From a virus: a stretch of DNA of 50,471 nucleotides. Where the stretch lies: positions 1 through 50,471 of IMG/VR virus record IMGVR_UViG_3300047333_000047. The stretch is one strand, 5' to 3'. The position numbers and the translations under genes are program-made. Below are positions 29,719-38,780 of the stretch, piece after piece. The notes below the pieces were generated by a model. That model had not been told where the DNA came from and did not search any database. It saw only the letters and a list, made by a program, of their open reading frames with translations. Numbering within the stretch: position 1 is the stretch's first letter; each line of letters begins with the position of its first letter.

Positions 29719-30329
29719 TAGTAGTTATCCGACTCGCGCAGTTGAATGTAGACGGTGTAGCCCGAAGACCCGGTACCCAAGGCCGGGAAGTACGCCCGCA
29801 ATTTGTCGCCTGAGTTCACGGTCGTCACCGCAAGAGAGGCGGGGTTCGTGGTCTGCTCGTAGGCGTTCGCAGCGATGGTAACGGCAGTCGTGTTAATGTA
29901 ACCGGTGTTGCTGAAGGCACCCGTGCCGGTGTAGCGTTGGACTTGCACTTGGGACTGGGTCGTGCCGGTCACCTCTTGGCGGAAAATGATGTTGACGACC
30001 GTCCACGCGACAGAGGTCAGCGTGTTCTCGCTCAGGTCGTAGGGCACGATCTGGGTGCTGGCGGCGAAGTTAGCGCCGACGCCGGGGGTCTGCCCTGCGT
30101 TGCAGAGCTGCAGGATACACGTACGCCCGTCGAGCTTCGTGTAGACGAGGTTCCCCTGACCGTTGAGGCGTAGTTCGTAGAGCCCGCCTGGAGGGCCGGA
30201 AAGGTAGAACAAGTTGCCGACGAGGGCGCTTGCCGGGGTGGGCAGGGCCGCGACCACTTGGTACTGCTGGCCCGGAGCTCCGAAGGTTGTGTTACCCCCC
30301 CAGGGGTAGTCGATCTCAGTCCAGCTCAT
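29718..30329 (-). CDS. Beta-rich tail-associated protein (203 aa)
   Basis: An all-beta composition (T, V, G, S, Y) with a C-terminal strand set (VNSGDKLRAYFPALGTGSSGYTVYIQLRES reads as a jelly-roll edge). It lies between tailspike and nozzle genes with overlapping starts and stops (AAATGAG), so it is probably a tail accessory or chaperone-like part. No family is recognised. Confidence 0.55.
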   Translation of the reverse strand: MSWTEIDYPWGGNTTFGAPGQQYQVVAALPTPASALVGNLFYLSGPPGGLYELRLNGQGNLVYTKLDGRTCILQLCNAGQTPGVGANFAASTQIVPYDLSENTLTSVAWTVVNIIFRQEVTGTTQSQVQVQRYTGTGAFSNTGYINTTAVTIAANAYEQTTNPASLAVTTVNSGDKLRAYFPALGTGSSGYTVYIQLRESDNY

Positions 30330-32948
30330 TTAGCTATCCGCCGCAAACTGTTGGCACGTAGGCGCTGTCGTGCCGTTCACTTGGAACCAGGAGCCCGCGG
30401 CCACATAGAGCATACCCGTTGTTTGCCCCGTGGCCGTTAGACCGCCTGAGGTTCCGCCGAGATAGATGCCGGTTACAGCACCCCCGTAGAAGCTGTAGAT
30501 ACAGTCGAAGCCCGTCGTGTTCTGGGTCGCGGTGTTGAGGGTGATCGTAGGCGTGGCGATCCATCCCCGGTTGACACCGAAATTGCCTTTGATACGAACG
30601 CCCGCACCAGTAGCCGATAGCAGAATAGCGGACGTGCTGTTGGCAGTAGTGCCCGTACCAAAATCGTTCCCCGAAATGAGTAGGCTCGCGGGTGCCGTGT
30701 TAACGACGATACCGTACGTCTGCCCGGTATACGTCGATCCGCCCGGCAACGTGTCGTTGCCAATGCGGTTGCCAATAATGGTAACGTCATTGTTGGTGTT
30801 AGCCAAGATGATACCCGTGCCCTTATTGCCGATAATCATCGAGTTCGAGATGTTGATGTTCGTGCAGCCGCCCCCGAGGAGCCAGCCGTACGTGTTCGAT
30901 ACGGTCGAGTTGTTTAGGCAGCGTTGCTGAACGAAGCTGATCGTGTCGATAATACAAGCGTAGTTGTTTGGATTCATCGAAATGCCGACGCCTTGCGACC
31001 CCGCGGACCAGCAGTTCGTAAAACAAATCTGATAGATTTTTGCGGTCGAAGAGTTTGCCGGGTTCATGTAGACGGCTGAGCCACCCGAGAGGTCGCAGTC
31101 CATATCGAATATAAAACCGTTGTAGCACGATACTCCGGATGGGGGGTCGATAAGAAGGCCGTAACCGTTTTGGAAGATGTCTACAAACCCGATGTAGAAC
31201 CCCTGCGCGTTCTGCAGATGGATGCCGGAGTTGTTACCTGACTGTCCGCCAAGCGTGCATGCGTAAATCCAGACGTCCGCGCACGAGTACGTCGAGCTGA
31301 CAACACCGATCGAGATGCTGTCGTGGGATGCCGCGCCCGAGGAGAAGTAGCAGCGGGTAATTATGACACCGAGGCAAGCAGCCGTCGAGTTGCCGTAGAG
31401 TTCGATGCCGTTCCAGTAGGTCTGGGCAAACGTGCACTGGTCGATGTAGAGATAATTGTTGGCGTTGGGGGCCGTGATGCAACCGCCCGACGTGCAAACG
31501 TTTTGCGGGTTGAAGTAGATGCCGGTGATCGTGTTGTATACCGCGCCGGACGAGAGCTGAACGCAACTCGTCGTTGTCTGCGTGAACGCGAAGACCGACT
31601 GGTCCGCCCCCTGCCCGACAAGCGATACTTTGCTTGGCAACGTTAGCGTGGTGCTGAGCTTGTACGTTCCTCGCGGAATCCAAACCCAACCGCCGCCAGC
31701 GGTCGAGCAGGCGTTGATCGCATTCTGGATAGAGGTCGTGTCGTCAGTCGAACCGTTGCCGGTCGCGCCGTAATCCTTAACCGAGAACCAGCTCACCTGG
31801 TTGAGGGTTGAAGCGGCACCGAGCGTAAGAGTCTGATTCGGCCAGGTGCCCGTAACGGCAATGCCGCCCGCGCCCGTAAGGTTAGCGGTGGTCGAGCCCG
31901 TTCCGCCGTAGGTAACGGCCAGAGGGGTGCTTAGGCCGATGACCGGGTTCGTCGCCGTGCCGGTGTTCGTAATCGGTCCCGTAACGGCAAGAGAGTTGAC
32001 GGCTCCAGTATCCGTTAGGACTCCAAAGCAAGGCGTACCGTTGACTGTAACGGTTTGATATAGTCCGCTCGTCGTGTCGCCTGTTGAAGACGTCAAGTTT
32101 GCATACGCAACACCGCCGAGGTATACGGCATAGGCAGCCGTGCCGTAGCCGTGACAGTCCACAATTTTCGTGAACATAGGCGAGAGGTTGACCGTCGTGC
32201 TGACAGGGAACGTAAAATTAGATGCCGTCACATAGAAAGGGTCTGCTGCGTTCGCATTGAAACCCGTACACGAATCAAGCATCGTGTTGTAACAGGCGCG
32301 ATTGACCGCAACAGTGGCTTGACCCGTGTTACCCGTCACGCGGCGGATTAGTGTGTCATACGAATCCCAAACCGAGATGCCTTGAATGAACCCGTAGACT
32401 CCGACGTTATCAACGGTAAATCCCGATACCGCGTTTAGCATGAGCCCATACTGCCGAGAACCCCCAGGGTTTGTATCTGCAATGAGGTTGACGTTGATGA
32501 GGCTGCCGCCATTTGCGAGCGACACAGGGCTTGCCGGGTTGAACGTGTTATACGTGTTGCCGCCGAGCGTGAGGCTGCGGTAGTTGATCGCGCAGATCGT
32601 GACCGGGTCAGAGGCGGTAGCCGTCAGAGGTGAAATAACCCAGTTCAGCTGCGAGCCGGGTACGACCGTGATCGTGACGCCCCCGGAAGCTCCAACGAGG
32701 GAGACCCCAGAACCAAGCACGATCGTGCTAGAGACGTTAAGGGTGCCGGACTTGGGAGGCGGCAAGAACGCCACGCCGCCCCCAGCCGTTGCGGCAGCGT
32801 TGCAAGCAGCTTGGATCGCTGCCGTGTCGTCGCCGCCAGTTCCGTACGAGGTGCTGTAAGCCTGGGCAGAGAAGATGCCAAGGGCAGCGTTAGCCGGTAA
32901 CGAGACATTCGCGTTGAACGCGTAGTCGTTAATAGCCCAGCTACTCAC
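30330..32948 (-). CDS. Tailspike with two tandem pectate-lyase-type beta-helix modules (872 aa)
   Basis: Module 1 starts near residue 30 with TGGDDTAAIQAACNAAATAGGGVAFLPP. Module 2 starts near 390 with VKDYGATGNGSTDDTTSIQNAINACSTAGGGWVWIPRGTY. Both are the signature of the Pectate_lyase_3 family that begins right-handed beta-helices of phage depolymerases. The N-terminal 25 residues probably bind the tail; a linker around 300-385 is G/T-rich. Such proteins bind and cut surface polysaccharide. Two full starts in one chain is unusual. The gene ends in a short C-terminal domain. Confidence 0.8.
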   Translation of the reverse strand: MSSWAINDYAFNANVSLPANAALGIFSAQAYSTSYGTGGDDTAAIQAACNAAATAGGGVAFLPPPKSGTLNVSSTIVLGSGVSLVGASGGVTITVVPGSQLNWVISPLTATASDPVTICAINYRSLTLGGNTYNTFNPASPVSLANGGSLINVNLIADTNPGGSRQYGLMLNAVSGFTVDNVGVYGFIQGISVWDSYDTLIRRVTGNTGQATVAVNRACYNTMLDSCTGFNANAADPFYVTASNFTFPVSTTVNLSPMFTKIVDCHGYGTAAYAVYLGGVAYANLTSSTGDTTSGLYQTVTVNGTPCFGVLTDTGAVNSLAVTGPITNTGTATNPVIGLSTPLAVTYGGTGSTTANLTGAGGIAVTGTWPNQTLTLGAASTLNQVSWFSVKDYGATGNGSTDDTTSIQNAINACSTAGGGWVWIPRGTYKLSTTLTLPSKVSLVGQGADQSVFAFTQTTTSCVQLSSGAVYNTITGIYFNPQNVCTSGGCITAPNANNYLYIDQCTFAQTYWNGIELYGNSTAACLGVIITRCYFSSGAASHDSISIGVVSSTYSCADVWIYACTLGGQSGNNSGIHLQNAQGFYIGFVDIFQNGYGLLIDPPSGVSCYNGFIFDMDCDLSGGSAVYMNPANSSTAKIYQICFTNCWSAGSQGVGISMNPNNYACIIDTISFVQQRCLNNSTVSNTYGWLLGGGCTNINISNSMIIGNKGTGIILANTNNDVTIIGNRIGNDTLPGGSTYTGQTYGIVVNTAPASLLISGNDFGTGTTANSTSAILLSATGAGVRIKGNFGVNRGWIATPTITLNTATQNTTGFDCIYSFYGGAVTGIYLGGTSGGLTATGQTTGMLYVAAGSWFQVNGTTAPTCQQFAADS

Positions 32949-33786
32949 AATAACCCCAGCCGCCGCCCTTGTTGTTACCCTTCAGATACTTGCGGCGATA
33001 GGTGAAGAGCTTCGGGCCGTTCTGATAATCACCCTCGAACTGCTTACGGTCGGAGCGTAGCTTACGAACTTGCGCTTCGTACTTCTGACTTGCGGCCTGG
33101 AACTGGGCACCAGCCCGGTCGCCGTCGTTGGAGAACGAGGCGTACTCTACGATCTTCCAGGCAAGCCCGGCTGCGTAGTTACTCGGTAACGTCACCGCGT
33201 CCGTGAGGTTCACGTACTGGCTCGGGACGCGGACGCCCTCAACGACCAGGTCGTAAATACCGGCAGGAGCCGGAACGATACCGATAGAACCCCCGCGCCA
33301 GTAGTACACCGGGCGCTGACCGTACTGGTAGATGCCAACGCCGGGAGCCGGGGCTCCCTGGGTATTAGCAATGGGGAAGGTCTGTGGAGACGTTACGTTC
33401 CAGGTCGGCGAGTACGGCCCGATCGTACCTGGAGGGCCGCCACTACCCGGCGTTTGCACCGGAGTCGTGGCGTCGTATCCGCCCGCCAAGCCTTGATCGT
33501 AGTCCTGCGTCTGCTTCCCTTCGAGGAGGTCGATCGACGTGCGCGGAAGAAGTTGCCCTGCGAGGTAAACCCGCTGCGGAGCAAGGATGAGCTCGGGCGT
33601 TGCGTATTCCTGCTGGTTCGCAACGGTCTGGGTGTACAGACGGGAGACTGGGAACTCACAGTCGCGGACCATCTCCTGGCAAGCGTCGTTGAGCCAGGAG
33701 ATGAGCTGGGTATCGGAGTAGCGTCCGACAGAGGAGGGGTCGTTGAGGAGCCCGCGGGCCCTGGTGGTAACGTAGGATACGATCAT
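32941..33786 (-). CDS. Head-to-tail adaptor (P22 gp4/T7 gp11-like)
   Basis: N-terminal pattern ARGLLNDPSSVGRYSDTQLISWLNDACQEMVRDCEFP is the helical signature of podovirus adaptors that sit below the portal. The middle is a glycine/proline insertion (about 110-160), followed by beta strands and a C-terminal basic helix with QFQAASQKYEAQVRKLR, also typical. It overlaps the tailspike by 8 nt. This protein joins the portal to the nozzle. Confidence 0.7.
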   Translation of the reverse strand: MIVSYVTTRARGLLNDPSSVGRYSDTQLISWLNDACQEMVRDCEFPVSRLYTQTVANQQEYATPELILAPQRVYLAGQLLPRTSIDLLEGKQTQDYDQGLAGGYDATTPVQTPGSGGPPGTIGPYSPTWNVTSPQTFPIANTQGAPAPGVGIYQYGQRPVYYWRGGSIGIVPAPAGIYDLVVEGVRVPSQYVNLTDAVTLPSNYAAGLAWKIVEYASFSNDGDRAGAQFQAASQKYEAQVRKLRSDRKQFEGDYQNGPKLFTYRRKYLKGNNKGGGWGYCE

Positions 33787-34128
33787 TTACATTCCTAGAA
33801 CGTGGAAGCCGTGAGCGGTGAGGATCGGCTGTAAGATAACATAAATTTGCCGGACGACGAGCAGAGCCAGGCCGCTGCCGAAGGTCCAAGCGGCTTTCGT
33901 GAAGTTGTCGTTCCAGCGCTCGTCGCGGATCGCCTTAGCCCGCTCGGCTGCAACACGCATAGCATCGCGCTTCTCAAGGGCTTCAATGCGGGCGAGGGAG
34001 TTCTCCGTGGCCTTGACGAGCCCGGGGATGACTTCGTTTACAAGGTGACGGATGACGTGAACAATCCCTTCTTCTTGGGGAGAACCCCAGAGAGTTTCAC
34101 GGTTAGCCGACTCCTGATCTTGGGGCAT
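33787..34128 (-). CDS. Small membrane protein with coiled coil (113 aa)
   Basis: A helical, charged N-terminal part (residues 20-75) precedes one transmembrane segment near 85-105 (GSGLALLVVRQIYVILQPIL). GGGGG lies near the ATG. Such proteins in phage late regions include holin accessories and i-spanin-like proteins. The gene is far from the lysozyme, so the lysis role is only a guess. Confidence 0.55.
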   Translation of the reverse strand: MPQDQESANRETLWGSPQEEGIVHVIRHLVNEVIPGLVKATENSLARIEALEKRDAMRVAAERAKAIRDERWNDNFTKAAWTFGSGLALLVVRQIYVILQPILTAHGFHVLGM

Positions 34129-34136
34129 AGCGCCCC

Positions 34137-34622
34137 CTACGGCGTAGCGAACCCGACGACGGTGATGACACCCGCCGGGGTGGTCGTAGCCGTGACGACC
34201 GCGCGTACCGCGACCAAAGGCCGCGAAGCTAGCATAGTTGGGTTAGCAGCAACCATAGGGTTCGCATCCACGCCCGTGCCCGCCTCAGAGGACGGAGCAG
34301 GCAGGAGGAACCATGAGGATGCCGGAACGATAAGCGCAAGTGCCTGCGGAGTTCCCGCAGTGCCCGGCGTATCGAGGTACTTGAAGAGGGCCGGGTCGAG
34401 GGTGCCATAAACAGACACGGAGTAACCCGTGCCGCCGCCGAGAACCTGAAACCCCCACTTGGAAAAGCCGATGCCTTCCCACATGATGGGGCCCGAGTCC
34501 GAAACGCCAATGGTGCCATACCCCGTTAAGGGCGTGGCAACAGCGGTGACGCCTGTTGAACAGGACAGGAGCGGTCTGCCCCCGTACTGTCCAACTCTAT
34601 TTAGACCTGCGCCCGAAGCCAA
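34137..34622 (-). CDS. Beta-rich virion protein (161 aa)
   Basis: It starts at TTG with AAGGGG seven bases upstream. G/A/T/V-rich with alternating strands, no charged clusters, as in head-fibre or decoration proteins. Not assigned to a family. It lies in the capsid-to-tail interval. Confidence 0.55.
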   Translation of the reverse strand: MASGAGLNRVGQYGGRPLLSCSTGVTAVATPLTGYGTIGVSDSGPIMWEGIGFSKWGFQVLGGGTGYSVSVYGTLDPALFKYLDTPGTAGTPQALALIVPASSWFLLPAPSSEAGTGVDANPMVAANPTMLASRPLVAVRAVVTATTTPAGVITVVGFATP

Positions 34623-34633
34623 GGGTTAACCCC

Positions 34634-34801
34634 TTACGCTACGGAAGACTTGGTCAGGGTGAGGGTGAAGGCAGGGATTTCGAGGGCGAACGTGCCCACG
34701 CCCGACACCGGCACCGAGATCGTCTCGGCTTGGATGGGGATAGAAATCGAGACCGGAATGAGACCGGAGACGAATTTGAGGATGGTCGAAAGCATACTCA
34801 T
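34634..34801 (-). CDS. Small hydrophobic protein (55 aa)
   Basis: Two in-frame ATGs: 34801 and 34795. TATAAT directly precedes the first and lies six bases before the second, so a leaderless mRNA starting at the second ATG is plausible. The product alternates hydrophobic and hydroxyl residues (LKFVSGLIPVSISIPIQ) and has few charges; it may be a small beta-type virion protein or a membrane peptide. Not recognised. Confidence 0.5.
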   Translation of the reverse strand: MSMLSTILKFVSGLIPVSISIPIQAETISVPVSGVGTFALEIPAFTLTLTKSSVA

Positions 34802-34809
34802 ATTATACC

Positions 34810-35439
34810 CTAGTAATCCACGCCCGGTACAGCGCCGTATACTTCCCCGATACCAGTGGACTGGCGCAGGGGCATCGGAACGATAGCCAAGGCGATGGTG
34901 AGGTTGGTGATCGTGGTGGTACCGTTGGTCGTGGCACGAAGCGTCAAAGGAATACCCGCCGGGTACACCGCGTCGTAATTCGTGGGAATCAGGATACCGT
35001 AGCCGCCGGTCGTGGAGGCGTTCGGGAAGTTCGCAACCGTGAGGCCGACGTCAGCCGCGAAAACCGCGTTGCCAGCAACTGCGACGTTCGTCGGATAGCC
35101 AAGACCGCCCAGCACCGCGCCTGTGTTTGCGATGCCGTTGATACCTACGGTCGTGGCTGCGTTCGGATCGAAGGAGTTGTCGTTACCGGCAACGTTGCCT
35201 TGGGTATAGGCACCCGTTCCAACCACGAGGTTGAACGTCGCACCGAGGGCTACAGTCGCCGACCAGTACACAGCGATCTTGCGAATCTTGTACTGGACCG
35301 GGGAGATGTACGCCCCTTGGATAGCCGTATTCGCCTGCGAGACCGCAATCGTAATAGGCCCGTAAGGCTCGGTCGTCGAGACCGCGCTCAGCGTATCCGA
35401 GCGCGGGGTGACGTTGATCCCGTCGAGGGTTAACGCCAT
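34810..35439 (-). CDS. Capsid-associated/decoration-like protein (209 aa)
   Basis: AGGGAG lies six bases before ATG. All-beta composition with T, A, G and N repeats. It follows the major capsid gene by one base in the same unit, the usual location of a decoration or head-completion protein. No family signature is seen. Confidence 0.55.
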   Translation of the reverse strand: MALTLDGINVTPRSDTLSAVSTTEPYGPITIAVSQANTAIQGAYISPVQYKIRKIAVYWSATVALGATFNLVVGTGAYTQGNVAGNDNSFDPNAATTVGINGIANTGAVLGGLGYPTNVAVAGNAVFAADVGLTVANFPNASTTGGYGILIPTNYDAVYPAGIPLTLRATTNGTTTITNLTIALAIVPMPLRQSTGIGEVYGAVPGVDY

Positions 35440-35440
35440 G

Positions 35441-36391
35441 TTAAGCTCCCTGCGAGCCTACGACTCCGCGCCAGCCGAGGAAGGTGTAAGCCGAGCGGTA
35501 CGAGGTCTTCATGTTGAAGCCGCTGGTGAGCGGGTCCATCCAGGAAGCAACTCGGTTCTCCCACTTGTGCGCAACCACGAGTTGGTGGCTGTCGCCCTCG
35601 ATGTCGCCCGGAGCGGCCGAAACCATCCAGAACGTCGGCGAGGTGAAGTACCGGACGACCATCAGCTTCACGGTCTCGTGTTCGACGTTGATCGTGTTCT
35701 GGTTGGTGTACGGGGCATACGGGCTGCCGAGGATTTCCTCAGCCGTCTTTGCAAGCTGCGGGCCGCAGAGAAGGTGAACCGGGGTCCGGCGAGCCGGGAG
35801 GCCACGATCCGAGAGGAGCGTCTCGAAGAGGATGTAGGCTTGCTGCAGGGCTTCCGGCGTCAGCTGGGTTGCACCCAGGCTGTTCGAGAAAGTCTGACCG
35901 ATGGCCGAGTAGACGCCCGTGGGGGAGGCTACAGGTGCGAGCGGGTGAACCGTCGAGAAGAGCGGCTGACCGTCCGTACCAAGCACGTTCGTTGCGTAAC
36001 CGAGGTTAATCGTGTTCCAGAACGTGAGGTCCTTCGTTTGCTGCTCCGAGTCCGCGAGCATGGCCGGAATCTTCCCCATGAGGTTCAGGGGGTCTTCGAG
36101 CTGCGCCTCTTCCGTGATCGACACGGCCAGGGCGTAGGTGAAGTAATTCAGCGTTGCCGGGATGAGCTCGAAGGGCTGGTCGAAGTTCGGGGCTCCGCCT
36201 TCTGCCTTGAAGTTCAGGGTGCCAAGTTCAGCAATCGGCAAGAACGACGCGAAGGATCGCTTGACGTCGGTCGTGATGATGTTGAAGTACTTGGTGTAAA
36301 GCGGCGGGACTTTCTGGGCGCGATTGGTATACGCCTTTTCGAGAACCTTGCTTTGGGCTTGTACCGATGTACGGGTGTTGACGGTTGCCAT
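35441..36391 (-). CDS. Major capsid protein, HK97-fold likely (316 aa)
   Basis: The N-terminal helix (TSVQAQSKVLEKAYTN) and the segment LFSTVHPLAPVASPTGVYSAIGQTFSNSLGATQLTPEALQQAYILFETLLSDRG match the spine-helix and P-domain pattern of major capsid proteins (STxHPL ... SN ... L). The terminal part with WMDPLTSGFNMKTSYRSAYTFLGWRGVVGSQG is also typical of capsid A-domain ends. Length and position (downstream of scaffold and portal) fit. Confidence 0.8.
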   Translation of the reverse strand: MATVNTRTSVQAQSKVLEKAYTNRAQKVPPLYTKYFNIITTDVKRSFASFLPIAELGTLNFKAEGGAPNFDQPFELIPATLNYFTYALAVSITEEAQLEDPLNLMGKIPAMLADSEQQTKDLTFWNTINLGYATNVLGTDGQPLFSTVHPLAPVASPTGVYSAIGQTFSNSLGATQLTPEALQQAYILFETLLSDRGLPARRTPVHLLCGPQLAKTAEEILGSPYAPYTNQNTINVEHETVKLMVVRYFTSPTFWMVSAAPGDIEGDSHQLVVAHKWENRVASWMDPLTSGFNMKTSYRSAYTFLGWRGVVGSQGA

Positions 36392-36394
36392 TTC

Positions 36395-37372
36395 TTAGAT
36401 GATTCCCCCGTTGAAGTACGCGAGTACGCGCTTGCCGGAAGTTTCGGAGCCGTTACCGACAACCGAGGCGACACCGTCCACCGATCCATAGATCGTCATG
36501 ATCTTGTTGGACTGAGTCGTGTCGAGGGCAAAGAACCCGTTAGACTGGATCGCAAGTCCTGCGGTCGTACCAACGAGTGCGGGGTTGTATGCCTGCACCA
36601 GGGAGACCTGATACAGCTGGTTGAACTGCGGACGGATGACGTACTGCAAGAACGTCTCGGCCGGTTGGAGCGGCGGATACTGATTCGATGCGCCAAAGAG
36701 AGAGTTGACACCCACAAGGAACGAGCCGCCGGGACCGGTGAAGTAGTCCGAGAGGCTGTCTTCGATCGCAAGACCGATGACGTTCGTCGCCTGATTCGTC
36801 GCAGCGCGGTTCGCACCGCGGTAGTTGGCGAGCGGGAACGAAGCCGAGAAGGCCGTACCGGTTGCCGTGGTCGTGGTCGTCGCTTGCTGCAGGACCTCGA
36901 ACGACGGGTAGATCGAGGCGTAGAAGGCGTAGTTGGTTGCGCCCGCCGGTGCCGTACCCGCGGGGACGTTAACCGAGAAGACGTAGCCCGGAGCGCAGTT
37001 TACAACGAACTCAGCGCCGGTCTGAGACTCAGCACCGGTAGCCGTGTAGGTGAGCTGCACGTAGTACGAAATCGCCGGTGCAGACGCCGAAGCGACACCG
37101 GTGATAGTAACCGTGCCTGCAGCGTTCGTCTGAGCGGCCGTCGAGCTCACAGAAACTGGAGCGCCAAACGTGGGGCCTGCAGCAGTCGCGAGAGCGCCCG
37201 TTCCGCCTGAAGGCGTCACGATGCTCGTGCCGTTGGTAAGCTGCGTTACGAGTTGGAGGAAGTCGCCACGCCGCCAAGCAGCGTTCGGAACCGGGACGTA
37301 GGGAGCTTCGATGAACGCTGAGCCGTTTGCGAACGGTCCCGCCATCGGCTCGAAAACTGGAATAACTGCCAT
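36395..37372 (-). CDS. Virion protein with Ig-like domain (325 aa)
   Basis: Residues about 70-180 look like an Ig-like beta sandwich (repeated T/A/G strands, YYVQLTYTATGAESQTGAEF). The C-terminal half is capsid-like in style (FLVGVNSLFGASNQYPPLQPAE ... VIRPQFNQLYQVSLVQ). It lies just upstream of the major capsid gene, so it is likely a head or cement protein. A terminator and a promoter-like site lie before it, which would allow separate expression of this and the capsid gene. Confidence 0.6.
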   Translation of the reverse strand: MAVIPVFEPMAGPFANGSAFIEAPYVPVPNAAWRRGDFLQLVTQLTNGTSIVTPSGGTGALATAAGPTFGAPVSVSSTAAQTNAAGTVTITGVASASAPAISYYVQLTYTATGAESQTGAEFVVNCAPGYVFSVNVPAGTAPAGATNYAFYASIYPSFEVLQQATTTTTATGTAFSASFPLANYRGANRAATNQATNVIGLAIEDSLSDYFTGPGGSFLVGVNSLFGASNQYPPLQPAETFLQYVIRPQFNQLYQVSLVQAYNPALVGTTAGLAIQSNGFFALDTTQSNKIMTIYGSVDGVASVVGNGSETSGKRVLAYFNGGII

Positions 37373-37382
37373 TAGTGGTATA

Positions 37383-37412
37383 AGTGTAGCAGGACCTTCC
37401 TGCTAGTTGCAA
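37383..37412 (-). promoter_or_regulatory. Capsid-operon promoter candidate
   Basis: On the minus strand: TTGCAA (-35, 37407-37412), 18-bp spacer, TACACT (-10, 37383-37388), then TATACCACTA and ATG. The -10 and following bases TACACTTATAmCAC are shared with the site at 41436-41465. A perfect hairpin TAGCAGGA-AGG-TCCTGCTA sits in the spacer. Confidence 0.65.
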
Positions 37413-37418
37413 CCCCCC

Positions 37419-37451
37419 AGAGAAAGAGGCCCCCGCTTTCGCAGGGGCCTC
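37419..37451 (-). terminator. Rho-independent terminator before capsid genes
   Basis: On the minus strand GAGGCCCC (37451-37444) pairs with GGGGCCTC (37433-37426) across a GAAAG-type loop and is followed by TTTCTCT. It separates the packaging/scaffold genes from the capsid genes. Confidence 0.75.
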
Positions 37452-37500
37452 CGCTCTGGTTCGAGCCGCTCGGGCCTTATCCCGAACGACGACCAGCTCT

Positions 37501-38037
37501 CTAGGGCTTCGCCGTTACCGTCATCTTAGCCTCAGCACCGACGTTTCCAAACTCGCTTTGGATCGCGGCAGGCTGTTGGACAAGGCGGCTGATAGCCCAT
37601 TCCTCGTTTGCCAAGTAGATTTTCTTGACCCACTTAGGCGGCATCGCAAAGAGGGAGAGCGACTCCCACGTCACGTATGTGTTGGTCCCGGTGACGTCGG
37701 CTGAATACTCAGCCATGGGGTTCGTATCATCGACCTCGTCCGGGTGAATAGCGATGAGAATGCCGGAGCGTTCCCACGCCATCGTTTGGCGGTCCGTACG
37801 TTTCTTCCAAACGTACTTCCAGCCGGGCTTGGGGTCCTTGAGGATAGAGGCAGGGTCCCCTAGCATCTTCGTTGCATCCATGCCCTGGTAGCGCATACCG
37901 ATATACGGGGTCGCACTGATGCGCGTCCCGTTCGGTAGCGCTACCTTGGCACCTGGCTTCTGACGTTCTGCATGCTCCACAAGGGCACGTTCTTGAATGA
38001 TCTCAGCCTCGGTCATCGGGGCCACGTTCTTAGCCAT
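37501..38037 (-). CDS. Head-region protein, unknown (178 aa)
   Basis: GGAG lies eight bases before ATG. A mixed alpha/beta protein with no known signature (WKYVWKKRTDRQTMAWERSG in the middle). It lies between scaffold-like and capsid genes in a chain of overlapping genes, so a head or assembly role is likely. The last gene before the terminator. Confidence 0.55.
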   Translation of the reverse strand: MAKNVAPMTEAEIIQERALVEHAERQKPGAKVALPNGTRISATPYIGMRYQGMDATKMLGDPASILKDPKPGWKYVWKKRTDRQTMAWERSGILIAIHPDEVDDTNPMAEYSADVTGTNTYVTWESLSLFAMPPKWVKKIYLANEEWAISRLVQQPAAIQSEFGNVGAEAKMTVTAKP

Positions 38038-38780
38038 TAGCTATTCTCCAGTTCGATGTCAGCTAGGATAGCTGCCATGTCCTCGTCAGAGAGGAGACCC
38101 TGACCCTTGAACTTGTTGAAGAGGGCTGCGGTCTTGGGGTCCTTGTCGAACACCGTCTGGGGAGGGGTGGGAGCTCCTGTCCCGCTCCCACCCCCCATGT
38201 TGGGGGCCTTTTCCCGCTCGGCGCTTTCAGCGGCTTTGCGATAGACCTGGGCGGCTGCCGCATCCCAACGCAAATTGAGCTCGCGGTTGCGAGCCCCTTC
38301 GTTCATCTGGAGGAGAGCCGTACGGTTGACGTCCCGAATCTGCTGCTCGAAGACCGGCAGGATCGTTTTGAACAGCGGGTCCGAGCTCTTGCGGCTCTTG
38401 AAGTTGTCGATGAAGAGGTCGCCCGTTGCGGAGGTATACGGGGTGAATTGCTGGGCTGCTTGACCGATCTGGGAAGCTGCGGCCTGACGGGCGATCTCGG
38501 CTGCCATCTGCGCGGGGTTCTGCCAGAACTGCTGGTTGAGCTCGTTAATCTGCTCTTGGGTCAACTGCGGAGGCGGTTGCTGCCGCTGGTGCACCTGGTT
38601 CGGGTCATCGACCCGGCCTTCGAGCGCTGCGCGCAGATTGTAAATCTTGGAGGGGTCGGCCTCTAGCCGATCGGGAATGTCTCCCAAAGCGTCGAATCGC
38701 TTCGCCTTCTCGCGGAGGGCTTCCATTTCCGCGTTGAGTGCGGCGGCTGCCTGGGCTACTTGGTCGTCTTCGTCGGCCAT
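38037..38780 (-). CDS. Scaffolding protein candidate (247 aa)
   Basis: Highly charged and helical, with acidic N-terminus (MADEDDQVAQAAAALNAEME), a Q/P-rich linker (HQRQQPPPQLTQEQ), helices rich in A/Q and an acidic C-terminus. This composition, and the place between portal and capsid genes, is characteristic of scaffold proteins that guide procapsid assembly and then leave. There is no sequence signature to prove it. Confidence 0.65.
   Translation of the reverse strand: MADEDDQVAQAAAALNAEMEALREKAKRFDALGDIPDRLEADPSKIYNLRAALEGRVDDPNQVHQRQQPPPQLTQEQINELNQQFWQNPAQMAAEIARQAAASQIGQAAQQFTPYTSATGDLFIDNFKSRKSSDPLFKTILPVFEQQIRDVNRTALLQMNEGARNRELNLRWDAAAAQVYRKAAESAEREKAPNMGGGSGTGAPTPPQTVFDKDPKTAALFNKFKGQGLLSDEDMAAILADIELENS

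Noticed and set aside
35408-37210. 600-codon plus-strand open frame opposite the capsid genes
   Set aside because: Shadow of capsid genes with extreme Arg/Glu/Val content and no motif.
37425-37480. tRNA-like GGTTCGAGCC near the capsid terminator
   Set aside because: It does not form a T-arm; the bases lie next to an ordinary terminator hairpin.
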